In this document: positions 43,377 to 52,238 of the stretch, one piece after another | Layout of the letters: the number at the start of each line of letters is the position of its first letter | How positions within the stretch are numbered: position 1 is the first letter of the stretch | The notes under the pieces: generated by a model | Databases searched by the model: none | What the model was told of the DNA's origin: nothing | The model's input: the letters and a program-made list of their open reading frames with translations, nothing else | Assembly (NCBI GenBank): GCA_017394515.1 | Contig: JAFPXY010000014.1 | Coordinates: 28,398 to 92,397, forward strand | Direction: 5' to 3' | DNA: 64,000 bases | Source of the DNA: Bacillota bacterium | GTDB taxonomy: Bacteria; Bacillota; Clostridia; Peptostreptococcales; Anaerovoracaceae | Position numbers and translations under genes: made by a program

Positions 43377-44464
43377 TTTTTGCCTCCCTTGCGGTTCGAC
43401 TTGCGGGTCCTTTTGGCTGCAAGTCTGAGCTTTTTTATTCCATCCCTAATGGTCTTTCTCCTGTCGGGATCCATGCCGAACTGGGCCTTGGTCAAAGCCA
43501 CTGCGGTCTTGATTTTCTTTTTATGTATGTCGCTGAAATCGTAAATTCCGGTATCATAGAGGAAGTCGAAGACGGCGTCCGTAAACTCCTGTCTCTCGTC
43601 CTCGTTCATTTCCTCGATCCAAAGGTTAAGAGTCTCATCCGTAAAGTCCGCCGAGGGCTTTCTATCAGAAGGCTCGAATCCATTAGCCATTACTCTCCAG
43701 TGGAAAGGATCATGCTGGATGGGCCCTTTGCCATCCGCCCTTATGACCTTTACTGTCTCCTTACCTTTAAGCAGACTTCCCACGATGGAGGATTCCGGCA
43801 TGATCTTCAAGGTCTTGGGCAGGATCTCCTTATAGTTGTCAGATTCGATGATAGCGTCACCGAAGCCGGGACCGTCATTGGTGTATATGGCTTTGATGCG
43901 CCCTTTTAAGCTGTCATCCACGAACATGGCCGCATATTCAGCGAAGTTTCCGCCCTTGGAATGGCCTCCCACAATGATGTCCTCCGACGTGTGGGCCGCA
44001 ACACGCTCCAGATAATCCAGAGCCTCCTTCTGCCCTTCGGTCTCCATAAGATAGCTCAGGTTGAAACACTCTCTCCAACCGTCAAGCTTTCCATCGGTAC
44101 CTCTGTAAGCGACGTACATGGTCTTTTCATCGAAGACAAAGGTCGCCGCTGTGAAGCCGAACTGCTTTTCAGAGTCGAATCTTTTAACAAAAAACTTCAC
44201 CACGGCCTTTCCGTATCTGTCTGACCTGCCGCATCTGTCGAGAAGCGGCCAAGGATCGCTGAAGGCATATTCATACCGATCTTTGATTGTCATATATGCT
44301 TCCCTTAGTTCAGAGACCGTCATTGTGGCCTCGCCGTCCTCCGAGATGAAGTCATCCATCTCCACATAGGAAAGCTCCGAGAATATCAGATTGTCCACCT
44401 CGTTGAAAGGTCTTTCAGCGAAGGTCAGATCTCCTCTGAGATCCACATAATCACAAATGTTCAA
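43373..44464 (-). CDS. Mbeg1-like (DUF2974) alpha/beta-hydrolase
   Basis: 363 residues starting at a TTG codon with AGAGAGG upstream. The N-terminus (DYVDLRGDLTFAERPFNEVDNLIFSELSYV) is the DUF2974 hallmark. The hydrolase elbow is GHSKGG, giving the nucleophile Ser. The C-terminus is lysine/arginine-rich (KRTRKSNRKGGKK), which may bind nucleic acid or membrane. Members are lipase-like; the substrate is unknown. Confidence 0.86.
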   Translation of the reverse strand: MNICDYVDLRGDLTFAERPFNEVDNLIFSELSYVEMDDFISEDGEATMTVSELREAYMTIKDRYEYAFSDPWPLLDRCGRSDRYGKAVVKFFVKRFDSEKQFGFTAATFVFDEKTMYVAYRGTDGKLDGWRECFNLSYLMETEGQKEALDYLERVAAHTSEDIIVGGHSKGGNFAEYAAMFVDDSLKGRIKAIYTNDGPGFGDAIIESDNYKEILPKTLKIMPESSIVGSLLKGKETVKVIRADGKGPIQHDPFHWRVMANGFEPSDRKPSADFTDETLNLWIEEMNEDERQEFTDAVFDFLYDTGIYDFSDIHKKKIKTAVALTKAQFGMDPDRRKTIRDGIKKLRLAAKRTRKSNRKGGKK

Positions 44465-44476
44465 AAAACTACCTCT

Positions 44477-45550
44477 CTAGTTGTCTTTTATCAAGTCTAT
44501 GGCTCTCTTCATGTCGTTGGGAAGCTCAGCCTTGAGCTTTATCATCTCCCCAGTGACAGGATGGACGAATTCCAGACTTGCCGCATGAAGTGCCTGCCTC
44601 TCTATGATGTCTGATAAAATCTCCGGATTTGTTTCCATTCTGGGGCCCTTTTCGCCTGTAAGAGGCGGTCTGGGATCACCGTATACCCTGCGATACTCAA
44701 AGGGATCTCCATGGCAGTATAGATGATCTCCCACCACCGGATGGCCCATGTAGGCCATATGTATCCTGATCTGGTGAGTTCTGCCCGTGTCCAGCTTAAG
44801 CTCAGCGAGAGTATATCCGTCGATGATTTTTTGCTCTATGGGGCCTCCTGCGGCTTCGGATCCATAGGTCATCTCGTGAGGTTTAAAGAACCTCTCCAGT
44901 ACTTTGAAATAAGTGACACTTTCCTGGCCGCCCTGATCAACGGGCACCACCCAGCGCTCCACCTCGTTCTCGTCGGGCTTTCCCAGAGGTTGGTCGCAGG
45001 TACCCTCAGCAGGAATGAGCATGCCTTCCAAAAGGGCCACATAGCGCTTCACCATGGTGGATTTCATCTGCTTCACCAGGTCTGCCTGAACGTAAGGGTT
45101 TTTGGCGATAACCACCAGGCCGGAGGTGTTCATGTCGAGTCGGTTCACCAGCCTGAGCTTATATGGCTCGGGGCCGCCCTTCTCCGCTTCCTTCAGCATC
45201 TTATATGTTATGCCGTTAAGGAGCGTGTGGCAGGGATTGCCCTTGGTGGGATGGACCACGATGCCGGGTGCCTTGTTTACCACGAGAATGTGCTCATCCT
45301 CATACACCACGTCGATGGGCATCTCTTCCGGCGGAAACTCGGAACGCTCCTCGGGCATTGCGATCTCGATGATATCGCCCGCCTTCACAGGCATCCAGCC
45401 GGATGCAGTCCAGCCGTTGATCTTTATGCTCTCATTTCTCCTGAGCTTCGTCATGAGCCTGGAAGAGAATGCGAACTGCTCCTTCAGGATGGTCTTTAAG
45501 GCTTTGCCGGAATCTTCAGTTTTAACTACATATCTGAATTCCGTCTTCAT
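44477..45550 (-). CDS. RluA-family pseudouridine synthase
   Basis: Isomerises uridines in rRNA or tRNA. 357 residues: an N-terminal S4-like domain, then the catalytic domain with RLDMNTSGLVVIAKN (catalytic Asp) and GRTHQIRIHMAYMGHPVVGD. The start overlaps the nadK stop (ATGA). Which site it modifies (RluD, RluC or YlyB-like) is not clear. Confidence 0.92.
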   Translation of the reverse strand: MKTEFRYVVKTEDSGKALKTILKEQFAFSSRLMTKLRRNESIKINGWTASGWMPVKAGDIIEIAMPEERSEFPPEEMPIDVVYEDEHILVVNKAPGIVVHPTKGNPCHTLLNGITYKMLKEAEKGGPEPYKLRLVNRLDMNTSGLVVIAKNPYVQADLVKQMKSTMVKRYVALLEGMLIPAEGTCDQPLGKPDENEVERWVVPVDQGGQESVTYFKVLERFFKPHEMTYGSEAAGGPIEQKIIDGYTLAELKLDTGRTHQIRIHMAYMGHPVVGDHLYCHGDPFEYRRVYGDPRPPLTGEKGPRMETNPEILSDIIERQALHAASLEFVHPVTGEMIKLKAELPNDMKRAIDLIKDN

Positions 45551-46344
45551 AGGAACTTGGTCTTCACCTTATCCCAGAAGGTCGTCTCACTGTAGCGCAC
45601 CAGATTGATCTTTCTTCTGGAAAGGGTCAGCTCGATGCATTTGATATCGTCATACTTTTCCTCAACTCCATCGTAGAGGATGTCCATGCTGGTCCACTGC
45701 TCGTCGCAAGGCTCGATAATGACCGTGTCGTTGGCAGGAAGCAGTATGCTGGAAGTCAAGGATCTGTAGGCGGTGTTGTTCATGGGTGCCATGGGCGCCA
45801 GCTGCAAAAGATGCAGCCTCGGGTCTACCAGGGCTCCGCCTAAAGAATAGTTATATGCGGTGGAACCTGCAGGTGTTGACACGATAATGCCATCTCCGCT
45901 GAACTTCTCAATGAAGGATTTGTTAATGCTTATATTCAGGTGGATGGGATGTGTTCCCTGACCCTTGATGACGAACTCATTGAGGGCTCTGTGAGCTATT
46001 TCCCTTCCGTCCTTGAAAAAGATGTCAGCCTTGACGATATTATATGGCTGGATCTTAAGTTCTCCCTTTAAGAAGCGATTGATGAGCCTATCGATATCGG
46101 AAGGCGCGATCTCCTGGAAAAACCCCAGATGGCCGGTATTGATGCCTGCAACGGGTACTGTGGGGAACTCATGGTTTTGCATAAGGGAAAGGAAGGTTCC
46201 ATCTCCTCCCACGTTTATGATGAGATCCGCATCATCGGTTTTATCTGTTATTTCAATGCCTGCGGCCTCGAGCTTCTCCACCAGCTCGGCGGCGATCTCA
46301 AGGGTGTGCGGCACGTCATTTTTGTAAATAAAGACTTTTTTCAT
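45547..46344 (-). CDS. nadK: NAD kinase
   Basis: Phosphorylates NAD to NADP. 265 residues from ATG 46344; the frame continues upstream inside the murE-like gene. The GGDGTFLSLMQ nucleotide motif, NTGHLGFFQE, and GDGIIVSTPAGSTAYNYSLGG are present. It starts 4 bases after the murE-like stop and overlaps the pseudouridine synthase gene. Confidence 0.96.
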   Translation of the reverse strand: MKKVFIYKNDVPHTLEIAAELVEKLEAAGIEITDKTDDADLIINVGGDGTFLSLMQNHEFPTVPVAGINTGHLGFFQEIAPSDIDRLINRFLKGELKIQPYNIVKADIFFKDGREIAHRALNEFVIKGQGTHPIHLNISINKSFIEKFSGDGIIVSTPAGSTAYNYSLGGALVDPRLHLLQLAPMAPMNNTAYRSLTSSILLPANDTVIIEPCDEQWTSMDILYDGVEEKYDDIKCIELTLSRRKINLVRYSETTFWDKVKTKFL

Positions 46345-46348
46345 GATT

Positions 46349-47899
46349 TTATCTATGTGAATCAATGTAACTCTGAACGATTTCTCCATCTGTGGGCTCC
46401 GGCTCGCACACAAGACCTCTCTTCTGGAAGCGGTCAGCGCCGTTTCCGCAGATGGCCATGATCCAGCCGTCCGGCACGATCTCACAGGCGTGAAGAATGG
46501 CTTCCTTTCTGTTCTCGTACTCGGAATCCACCTTGTCCTCGTGGAGGAAATCCCTGATGTCCTTCCAGATCTGATGGAGGTCATCGGTTCCGATATCCTG
46601 CTCTGTAAGAACCACCTTATCCGCATACTTCTGAGCCATCTCGCCCAGATCCTGCCTGCGGTTATATGCCTTATTTCCGTGGACTCCGAAGACCAGAAGT
46701 CTCTTCCTTCCGGGATAGAGTTTGCCCAGATTCTCGAAAAGAGTCTCGTAGCTCACCCTGTTATGAGCATAGTCCACGATGACGTCCACGTCCTTGTTGA
46801 CCATGTGGTAGACTTCCATACGGCCAGCCACCTTAGCGTTGCTCAGACCTTCCTTGATCTCGTCCATGGTTGCTCCTAACGCTCTTGTCATGGCAATGGC
46901 TGCCAGGGCGTTAGATGCGTTATAGTAGCCACCGATGGAAACCTTGATATCTTCCACCTTGCCCTCTGCTGCAAGTTTGAAGCTCAGCTCGTTAGGTGTT
47001 GAAACCACGTCATATCCGTAGTAGTCCGCGCCCTCCTTCTGACCGAAGGTGATGACTTTCTGGCAGTGAGCCTCAGCCTCCTCTTTAACCCTCGCAAAAT
47101 ACTCCTCCGGCATCTCGTAGTTGATGCAAGCGATATCGCTTTGCTTGAAGATGCAAAGCTTGGTGCAGAAATAATCCTCGAAAGTGGGATGCTCCCTGTC
47201 GGAGATGTGGTCTTCAGAGATGTTCAGGAAACCGCAGACCTTATAATGAAGATCCTCAGTCCTCTTATACTTGATGGCCTGGGAAGAAGTCTCCATTACC
47301 AGGCACTTAAGGCCGTTATCCACGGTCCTGGCCAGGTGGTCGTGGAGTTCCAAAGTCTCCAGGGTGGTCATCTTTTCGGAGCTCTTTCTCTCCCCTCCGT
47401 CATAGTTATATATGCCGGAAAGGAAGCCTATATCAGGCTCGCCCTTCTTAAGATAATGAGCATCCATGATGGCCTTTACAAAGGTGGCTGTGGTGGACTT
47501 TCCCTTGGTTCCGGTGATACCGATAAGGGTAAGCTTATCGTTCCAGATCTTATCATAAAACATGCTGCCGAGCTTGGTCATGGCAGTTCTCATGTCGTTT
47601 ATGACAAGTCTGGGCACTTGCTTGCCGTCATGCTCCACAGGTTCAGCCAGAGCCAGCTTGGAGCCTTCCTCACAGACGTAAGCTACGGCTCCGCCCTCCA
47701 GAGCTTCTCTCAGATATTCTTCCCGGAAGTTAAGTCCTTTGCACACGAAAAGCGTGGCTTCGGTCACGTGTTTTGAGTTGTATGAAAGTCCCTTGATCTC
47801 AATATCAAAATCAGCTGAAGAGCTGTTGTCAGAGACCAGCAGCTCCTCTGCTCTTAACATTTCAAGATACTTATCAAGGGTTTTGATGGTTCTTGACAT
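46349..47899 (-). CDS. MurE-type UDP-MurNAc-tripeptide ligase
   Basis: Mur ligase of 516 residues that adds the third amino acid to UDP-MurNAc-dipeptide (DAP or Lys, not decidable here). The ATP loop GITGTKGKSTT, the METSSQAIKYKR segment, and the carbamylated-lysine region in LNISEDHISDREH are seen. There is no DNPR-type DAP motif that I can identify. An N-terminal MurE-like domain is present. It heads the block with nadK and rluA and follows DUF975 by 20 bases. Confidence 0.88.
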   Translation of the reverse strand: MSRTIKTLDKYLEMLRAEELLVSDNSSSADFDIEIKGLSYNSKHVTEATLFVCKGLNFREEYLREALEGGAVAYVCEEGSKLALAEPVEHDGKQVPRLVINDMRTAMTKLGSMFYDKIWNDKLTLIGITGTKGKSTTATFVKAIMDAHYLKKGEPDIGFLSGIYNYDGGERKSSEKMTTLETLELHDHLARTVDNGLKCLVMETSSQAIKYKRTEDLHYKVCGFLNISEDHISDREHPTFEDYFCTKLCIFKQSDIACINYEMPEEYFARVKEEAEAHCQKVITFGQKEGADYYGYDVVSTPNELSFKLAAEGKVEDIKVSIGGYYNASNALAAIAMTRALGATMDEIKEGLSNAKVAGRMEVYHMVNKDVDVIVDYAHNRVSYETLFENLGKLYPGRKRLLVFGVHGNKAYNRRQDLGEMAQKYADKVVLTEQDIGTDDLHQIWKDIRDFLHEDKVDSEYENRKEAILHACEIVPDGWIMAICGNGADRFQKRGLVCEPEPTDGEIVQSYIDSHR

Positions 47900-47919
47900 T
47901 TGAGTATACCTTCTTCGTA

Positions 47920-49152
47920 TTATAATTCGTCTTTTTCGTCCTTGGGGCCTCCAAAGGCGTCTATCTCGTCTATGATCTCTTCAACTGCGTCTTCTACATC
48001 TTCCGGTGTGATGACGTCTTGAGGATCTACGACGAATTCCTCTGTGGGTTCCTCGGCCTTAGGCTCTTCCTTCTCAGGCTCTTCTGCAGTATACACCTGA
48101 GTCTCTACGTCCGGTGCACCTTTAGCTAAAGTCTCGTCCTTCTGTGCCAGTTCATCCACCTTATCGCTTATCTCATCAGGAATGATGTCCGCAACCTTAT
48201 CGTCCACCTTATCCTGGATGTCCGCAACCTTGTCTGTAACATCGGAGAATACGTCAGCTGCTTTATCCATCACGCTGTCTGCAACGCCTGCTGCACCAGC
48301 TGCGGCGGTGAAAGGATCAGCCTTAGGAGCTGTTTCTTCGTGAACTTCATAGTTTGCGTTCACCATGTTATCGGGCTTCACTCCCTGATCCTGCACGTGC
48401 TGATCAGGAACCATTACTACAAGGTTCTGAGTAAGGAGTTCATAGAATACTGTCTCTGTGGTCTTCACATAAACCGCAAGGAAAATGGAAGGAACCAGTG
48501 CGATGAAATATCCTACTATGGAGCCGATGCTTAAACCTGTTGCTGTAGTTAAAGGTGCTGCGATGAGCTCACTGGCAAGGGATGATACGATAGCCCAACC
48601 GATGAATGAAAGCATCATCAGGAAGTACTTTCCGCAGTTACCTCTCATCCTTGCTTTGGACTCGTTGATGCACTGAGTAATGGAGTACTCAGGATGATCT
48701 GCCAGAATATAGAATGCCATGCTGTATCTCAAGGCAGCGATTATTCCCGGAATCACGAAGAGCAGTGACCACAGGAAGATGAATACTGTCATAACTATCT
48801 GAAGGAGTATGGTCTTAACGATCATACTGAAACCTTCAAACAGAAGCTTATTATCGATCCTTCTGGTCCTGAAGAAGGTCAGCATGAAGAGGGCAAGTCC
48901 ATAAGCAAAAGCACCCGTAAGCACTACCTGATAAAGAGAGCCCACAAAGGATGTATTGACCATGAGCTGCTGTCCGAAATAGTCAACCGTCCTATAAAAA
49001 GGAAACAGCATGTCCAGAATTGACTTAACATATCCTGTAAGAATTGTATAGATAGCTATACCCAGAAACATTTCTTTCCAGCGTCCTTTTAAGGCATCTC
49101 TTGCGATTCTTCTCATGAGAGCCGAAGGTTCAGTTACGATATGTGTGTTCAT
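47920..49152 (-). CDS. DUF975 membrane protein with long acidic tail
   Basis: 410 residues. The N-terminal 230 match DUF975: RRIARDALKGRWKEMFLG, then several membrane helices with SMAFYILADHPEYSITQCINESKARMRG. The tail of about 170 residues is very acidic, with repeats of the form DKVADIQDKVDDKVADI and runs of E/P, likely cytoplasmic and disordered. Function unknown. RBS AAGGGAG. The promoter overlaps the divergent thiT promoter. Confidence 0.85.
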   Translation of the reverse strand: MNTHIVTEPSALMRRIARDALKGRWKEMFLGIAIYTILTGYVKSILDMLFPFYRTVDYFGQQLMVNTSFVGSLYQVVLTGAFAYGLALFMLTFFRTRRIDNKLLFEGFSMIVKTILLQIVMTVFIFLWSLLFVIPGIIAALRYSMAFYILADHPEYSITQCINESKARMRGNCGKYFLMMLSFIGWAIVSSLASELIAAPLTTATGLSIGSIVGYFIALVPSIFLAVYVKTTETVFYELLTQNLVVMVPDQHVQDQGVKPDNMVNANYEVHEETAPKADPFTAAAGAAGVADSVMDKAADVFSDVTDKVADIQDKVDDKVADIIPDEISDKVDELAQKDETLAKGAPDVETQVYTAEEPEKEEPKAEEPTEEFVVDPQDVITPEDVEDAVEEIIDEIDAFGGPKDEKDEL

Positions 49153-49230
49153 TTATTTCTCCCTTTCTGTTTTATCCCTTTTGAAACTGCAAACCGCCAT
49201 AAAACGGCGCGTATTCAAAAAATATTCCAT

Positions 49231-49259
49231 TTGACATTATATCCCAAACGCGTTATAAT
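49231..49259 (+). promoter_or_regulatory. Promoter of the TPP riboswitch-thiT transcript
   Basis: Perfect TTGACA, 17-base spacer, perfect TATAAT. Transcription should start near 49266, at the riboswitch. Confidence 0.9.
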
Positions 49260-49264
49260 TGCAA
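49236..49264 (-). promoter_or_regulatory. Promoter of the DUF975-murE-nadK operon
   Basis: TTGCAA, 17-base spacer, TATAAT on the minus strand. It occupies nearly the same 29 bases as the thiT promoter on the other strand. Confidence 0.75.
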
Positions 49265-49265
49265 G

Positions 49266-49341
49266 CGTGCTAGGGGAGCTACTGCTGCTGAGATTTTTGA
49301 CCCTCATGACCTGAACCGGATAATGCCGGCGTAGGCAAGCA
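49266..49341 (+). ncRNA. TPP riboswitch (THI element)
   Basis: Conserved THI parts in order: CTAGGGGAGC, GCTGAGA, GACCCT, then ACCTGAACCGGATAATGCC and GGCGTAGG. Senses thiamine pyrophosphate and controls thiT. Confidence 0.95.
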
Positions 49342-49353
49342 ACTTAGTAAAAC

Positions 49354-49411
49354 TGTTTTTTGCAGTGCAAAAAACACCTCCCCTCCAATATTTATATTAG
49401 GAGGTTTTTTT
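49354..49411 (+). promoter_or_regulatory. Expression platform of the TPP riboswitch
   Basis: A first hairpin GTTTTTTGC-AGT-GCAAAAAAC (49354-49374) is followed by a second stem in which CCTCC (49382-49386) pairs with GGAGG (49400-49404). The GGAGG is the thiT RBS and seven T follow it up to the ATG. One hairpin could therefore both hide the RBS and end transcription. Confidence 0.7.
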
Positions 49412-49948
49412 ATGAGAAACAAAAACGTCAAGTATCTGGTTCTTTGCGCGATCCTGATCGCTCTTTCCATCGGACTCAACCAGATCAAACTTCTTCACCT
49501 GCCCTTCGGCGGTTCCATCACGCTGTTAAGCATGCTGGCAGCCACTCTCGCCGGCTACTTCTGCGGACCTAAGTGGGGACTCATCTCAGGCCTTGCCCTG
49601 GGACTTCTGAACCTGGCCTTCGGCGGCTATGTGATTCACCCCATCCAGCTGATCCTGGACTACATCCTGGCTTTCACAGCACTGGGCCTTTCCGGCTTCT
49701 TCACAGAAACCAAGAACGGCCTCTACATCGGATATGCCGTTTCAGTAGTCGCAAGGTTCTTCTGCAGTTTCCTGTCAGGCTTCATCTTCTTCGGTGAATA
49801 CGCACCTGAAGGAATGAACCCCGCCCTCTACTCCTTCGCTTATAACGGAATTTCCATCGGAGCAGAAGGCATAATCACTCTGATCATCCTGGCGATTCCC
49901 GTGGTACACGACACCATCTACAGGTTGAAGAAACAGTTTAATGATTAA
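49412..49948 (+). CDS. thiT: Thiamine transporter ThiT (ECF S-component)
   Basis: Membrane substrate-binding component for thiamine, 178 residues with six membrane helices. Family marks are LHLPFGGSITLLSM near the N-terminus and the middle GYVIHPIQLILDY and FAYNGISIGAEG segments that line the thiamine site. It works with the shared ECF ATPases and EcfT, which are not in the window. Control by the TPP riboswitch supports the assignment. Confidence 0.96.
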   Translation: MRNKNVKYLVLCAILIALSIGLNQIKLLHLPFGGSITLLSMLAATLAGYFCGPKWGLISGLALGLLNLAFGGYVIHPIQLILDYILAFTALGLSGFFTETKNGLYIGYAVSVVARFFCSFLSGFIFFGEYAPEGMNPALYSFAYNGISIGAEGIITLIILAIPVVHDTIYRLKKQFND

Positions 49949-49963
49949 ACCATATAAATGCTC

Positions 49964-49996
49964 AAAGGGGCTGTCTCACAATGAGACAGCCCCTTT
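49964..49996 (+). terminator. Terminator of thiT (repeat-type hairpin)
   Basis: AAAGGGGCTGTCTCA-CAA-TGAGACAGCCCCTTT, a perfect 15-bp stem. Same hairpin as at 7541-7573. Confidence 0.85.
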
Positions 49997-50019
49997 AATA
50001 TGGTGATACGTATGGTGAT

Positions 50020-50107
50020 ACGGCCTAATCCTGTGATTCTTGAGGTTTAGGCCGTCATGCAAAAAACTCGCACGGCCTAAATTTACTTATCGGCCATTTT
50101 AGGCCGG
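50020..50107. repeat. Phased inverted-decamer block D-I (ACGGCCTAAA)
   Basis: Arms at 50020, 50046, 50072 and 50098, pitch 26: ACGGCCTAAT, TTTAGGCCGT, ACGGCCTAAA, TTTAGGCCGG. 88 bases. Reverse complement of block B, including its spacers, with few differences over the right-hand part. Confidence 0.9.
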
Positions 50108-50272
50108 CGTAAGTTATTTGCAGACTAAGAATCTCACTGTACTTTCAGGCCGCGTTTTGCTTTTTCCATTCAAAAAACTCCCTTTAATGGATTTCCACTG
50201 TGCGAAACAATCCTAAAGAGAGTTTTTTATCTTATGTTGACAATTTCCTTTTTAAAGCTGCCTTCAGATCCC

Positions 50273-50360
50273 ACGGCCTTACACCTTGATTTCAGCACTT
50301 TAGGCCGTCACCAAAAAAATCCACACGGCCTAATTGCACCATTCCAACATTTTAGGCCGT
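50273..50360. repeat. Phased inverted-decamer block D-II (ACGGCCTAAA)
   Basis: Arms at 50273, 50299, 50325 and 50351, pitch 26: ACGGCCTTAC, TTTAGGCCGT, ACGGCCTAAT, TTTAGGCCGT. 88 bases, with spacers unrelated to those of D-I. Confidence 0.9.
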
Positions 50361-50443
50361 GCCTAGAATAAAATTTGATTTATATTCCGTAAACATAAAA
50401 AAGCCAAAAATAACCGTAATCGTGTTCAAGGTTTAATCTATTT

Positions 50444-51469
50444 TCATCCAAAAAACTCTATCGTCCTTTTAATTCCATCTCTCAAGCTGACCTCCGGCTT
50501 CCAGCCTAATACTTCAAGTCTTGAGGTGTCCAATGCAACTCGTTTGAACTTCACATATCCGCTCTGGTCAGCGCCCTTATCAAAGGTGCAGCCGATATCA
50601 GCCGGGGAGAATTCCGCGCAGAGTTCAGCCAATCCCCTTACGGAGATCTCTTCAGTCTCATTGGCCAGATTATATGAGAGGTTCTTTTCACCTCTCAATA
50701 CAGCAGTAAGCATGCCTGAGATCGCGTCGCTCACGTAGCAAAAAGCTCTAAGAGCTGTTCCTGCACTCTTAAGCACTATGTCGCGGCCTGCCACGGCGTC
50801 TGAAAGGAAGTCTGCCATGACTCTTCCGTCGTTTTCAAGCCTCATTCCGGGGCCATAAGCGTGAGCGATCCTCGTATTTATGAAGTTTACATAATACTGA
50901 TTATGGTAGCTCACTAACAATGTCTCTGCCAGACGCTTGGATTCGGGATAACATGACCTGGAATCAGCTGGATCAAGGCTTCCGGCATCCTCCTCGTGGA
51001 TCAAATAAGTGCCTTCAGGCATGGCTCCGTAGACTTCTCTGGTGGATGCAAAGACTACTAAGGCACCCTTCTCCCTTGCAAGTTCCAGTACATTCATGGT
51101 TCCTTGCACATTGGCGCGGATTATGCCCACAGGATCGGTTTTGATGCTCACAGGATCTGCCATTCCTGCCAGATGGAAGATATAGTCCAGCTCACCGGAC
51201 ACACAGATTTCGGCTGTTACATCCTGAGCCAGGATCTCCACCCTGTCACCGAACCTCTCCTTAAGCCTTTTGCCGTTTCTGGACAAGGCATATACCTTTA
51301 TACCCGCCCCAGATACCTCATTGAGATAGGTAAAGAAACTCACCAGATAAGCAGCCAGCATACCGTTGGCGCCGGTCACCAGGATGGACTTGTTATTAAA
51401 GTTTTTTGCGTCAGGAAGGACACGGGCGATGCGCTCCATGTCCTCCTGAATGATCTTTTGTTTATTCAT
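50444..51469 (-). CDS. NAD-dependent epimerase/dehydratase (extended SDR)
   Basis: 341 residues from ATG 51469. An in-frame ATG at 51505 lies inside the upstream gene. The Rossmann motif is VTGANGMLAAYL. The catalytic Ser/Thr-Tyr-Lys set lies in FASTREVYG and CYPESKRLAE. It acts on an unknown nucleotide sugar, or on a CDP-alditol precursor given its neighbours. The ATG is 2 bases from the stop of the IspD-like gene. Confidence 0.87.
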   Translation of the reverse strand: MNKQKIIQEDMERIARVLPDAKNFNNKSILVTGANGMLAAYLVSFFTYLNEVSGAGIKVYALSRNGKRLKERFGDRVEILAQDVTAEICVSGELDYIFHLAGMADPVSIKTDPVGIIRANVQGTMNVLELAREKGALVVFASTREVYGAMPEGTYLIHEEDAGSLDPADSRSCYPESKRLAETLLVSYHNQYYVNFINTRIAHAYGPGMRLENDGRVMADFLSDAVAGRDIVLKSAGTALRAFCYVSDAISGMLTAVLRGEKNLSYNLANETEEISVRGLAELCAEFSPADIGCTFDKGADQSGYVKFKRVALDTSRLEVLGWKPEVSLRDGIKRTIEFFG

Positions 51470-51470
51470 T

Positions 51471-52205
51471 TTAGCTTTTTTCGTTAAGAACTGAGATCTG
51501 CTCATAGTCCTTGATGTTAAGGTTACTGAGCAATGTGTAGAAATCCGTAGGTGTGGTTACCTTGATGTTTCCGCTGTCGCCTTCGATCATATGGCTTACG
51601 TAACCATGCTTGAACATGAGGCCGCAGGAGTCCACGACTCCCTCATAGGGCTTTTCTGTCTCGCGCTCCTTGAGATGTGCGCTGTAGATATCCTTCAAGT
51701 GATATCCCTGAGGGGCTTGGGCCAGATACATGGTCCTTCTGTCAGGCATCTCCCCTACTGTCTCTCCATCAGCGGAAATTATAGGTGTCTCAAAGCACTT
51801 GATGACGGGCACTGCGGAGCCGAATTCTTCGGTGCTCTCCACAGCACGCTTGATGGTGCTTTCCGTAACCAGCGGACGCACGCCGTCGTGAAGGAGAACT
51901 ATGGCGTCCTCTTCGTTTTTGGCGATCTCGCTGAGTCCGATAAAGATGGAATCCTGTCCGGTAGCACCGCCAGGCACCACAGCACTCACCTTGTCGATGT
52001 CGTACTTCTCCAGAAGTCCCTTTAGGTGATCGATCCAGTCTTCGATGCAGACCACGTAGATCTCATCGATGGCGTCATTCAGCTCGAAGAGTTCCAGAGT
52101 ATGTATTATGATCTCCCTGCCGCAGATCTTAAGGAACTGCTTGGGAATATCCGAACCTATCCGTTGGCCGTAACCGCCGGCGAATATAAGGGCTATGCGT
52201 TTCAT
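51471..52205 (-). CDS. IspD/TarI-family cytidylyltransferase
   Basis: 244 residues from ATG 52205 (AGGAGG). Transfers CMP from CTP to an alditol phosphate. The N-terminal FAGGYGQRIGSDIPKQFL loop and the HDGVRPLV motif mark the family. The place between an epimerase and a CDP-glycerol-type transferase suggests a TarI-like ribitol-phosphate enzyme for wall polymers more than the IspD step of isoprenoid synthesis. Confidence 0.85.
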   Translation of the reverse strand: MKRIALIFAGGYGQRIGSDIPKQFLKICGREIIIHTLELFELNDAIDEIYVVCIEDWIDHLKGLLEKYDIDKVSAVVPGGATGQDSIFIGLSEIAKNEEDAIVLLHDGVRPLVTESTIKRAVESTEEFGSAVPVIKCFETPIISADGETVGEMPDRRTMYLAQAPQGYHLKDIYSAHLKERETEKPYEGVVDSCGLMFKHGYVSHMIEGDSGNIKVTTPTDFYTLLSNLNIKDYEQISVLNEKS

Positions 52206-52238
52206 GTTTCCTCCTGTCAATTGCGCAAAAAACGCGCA

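Larger units (their letters stand above)
49949..50443. other. Gene-free stretch between converging genes with decamer arrays D-I and D-II
   Basis: Holds the thiT terminator, two four-arm blocks (50020-50107, 50273-50360) and one lone degenerate arm (TTTCAGGCCG, 50143). The 165 bases between blocks hold T- and A-runs but no coding frame or known RNA that I can see. Confidence 0.85.
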
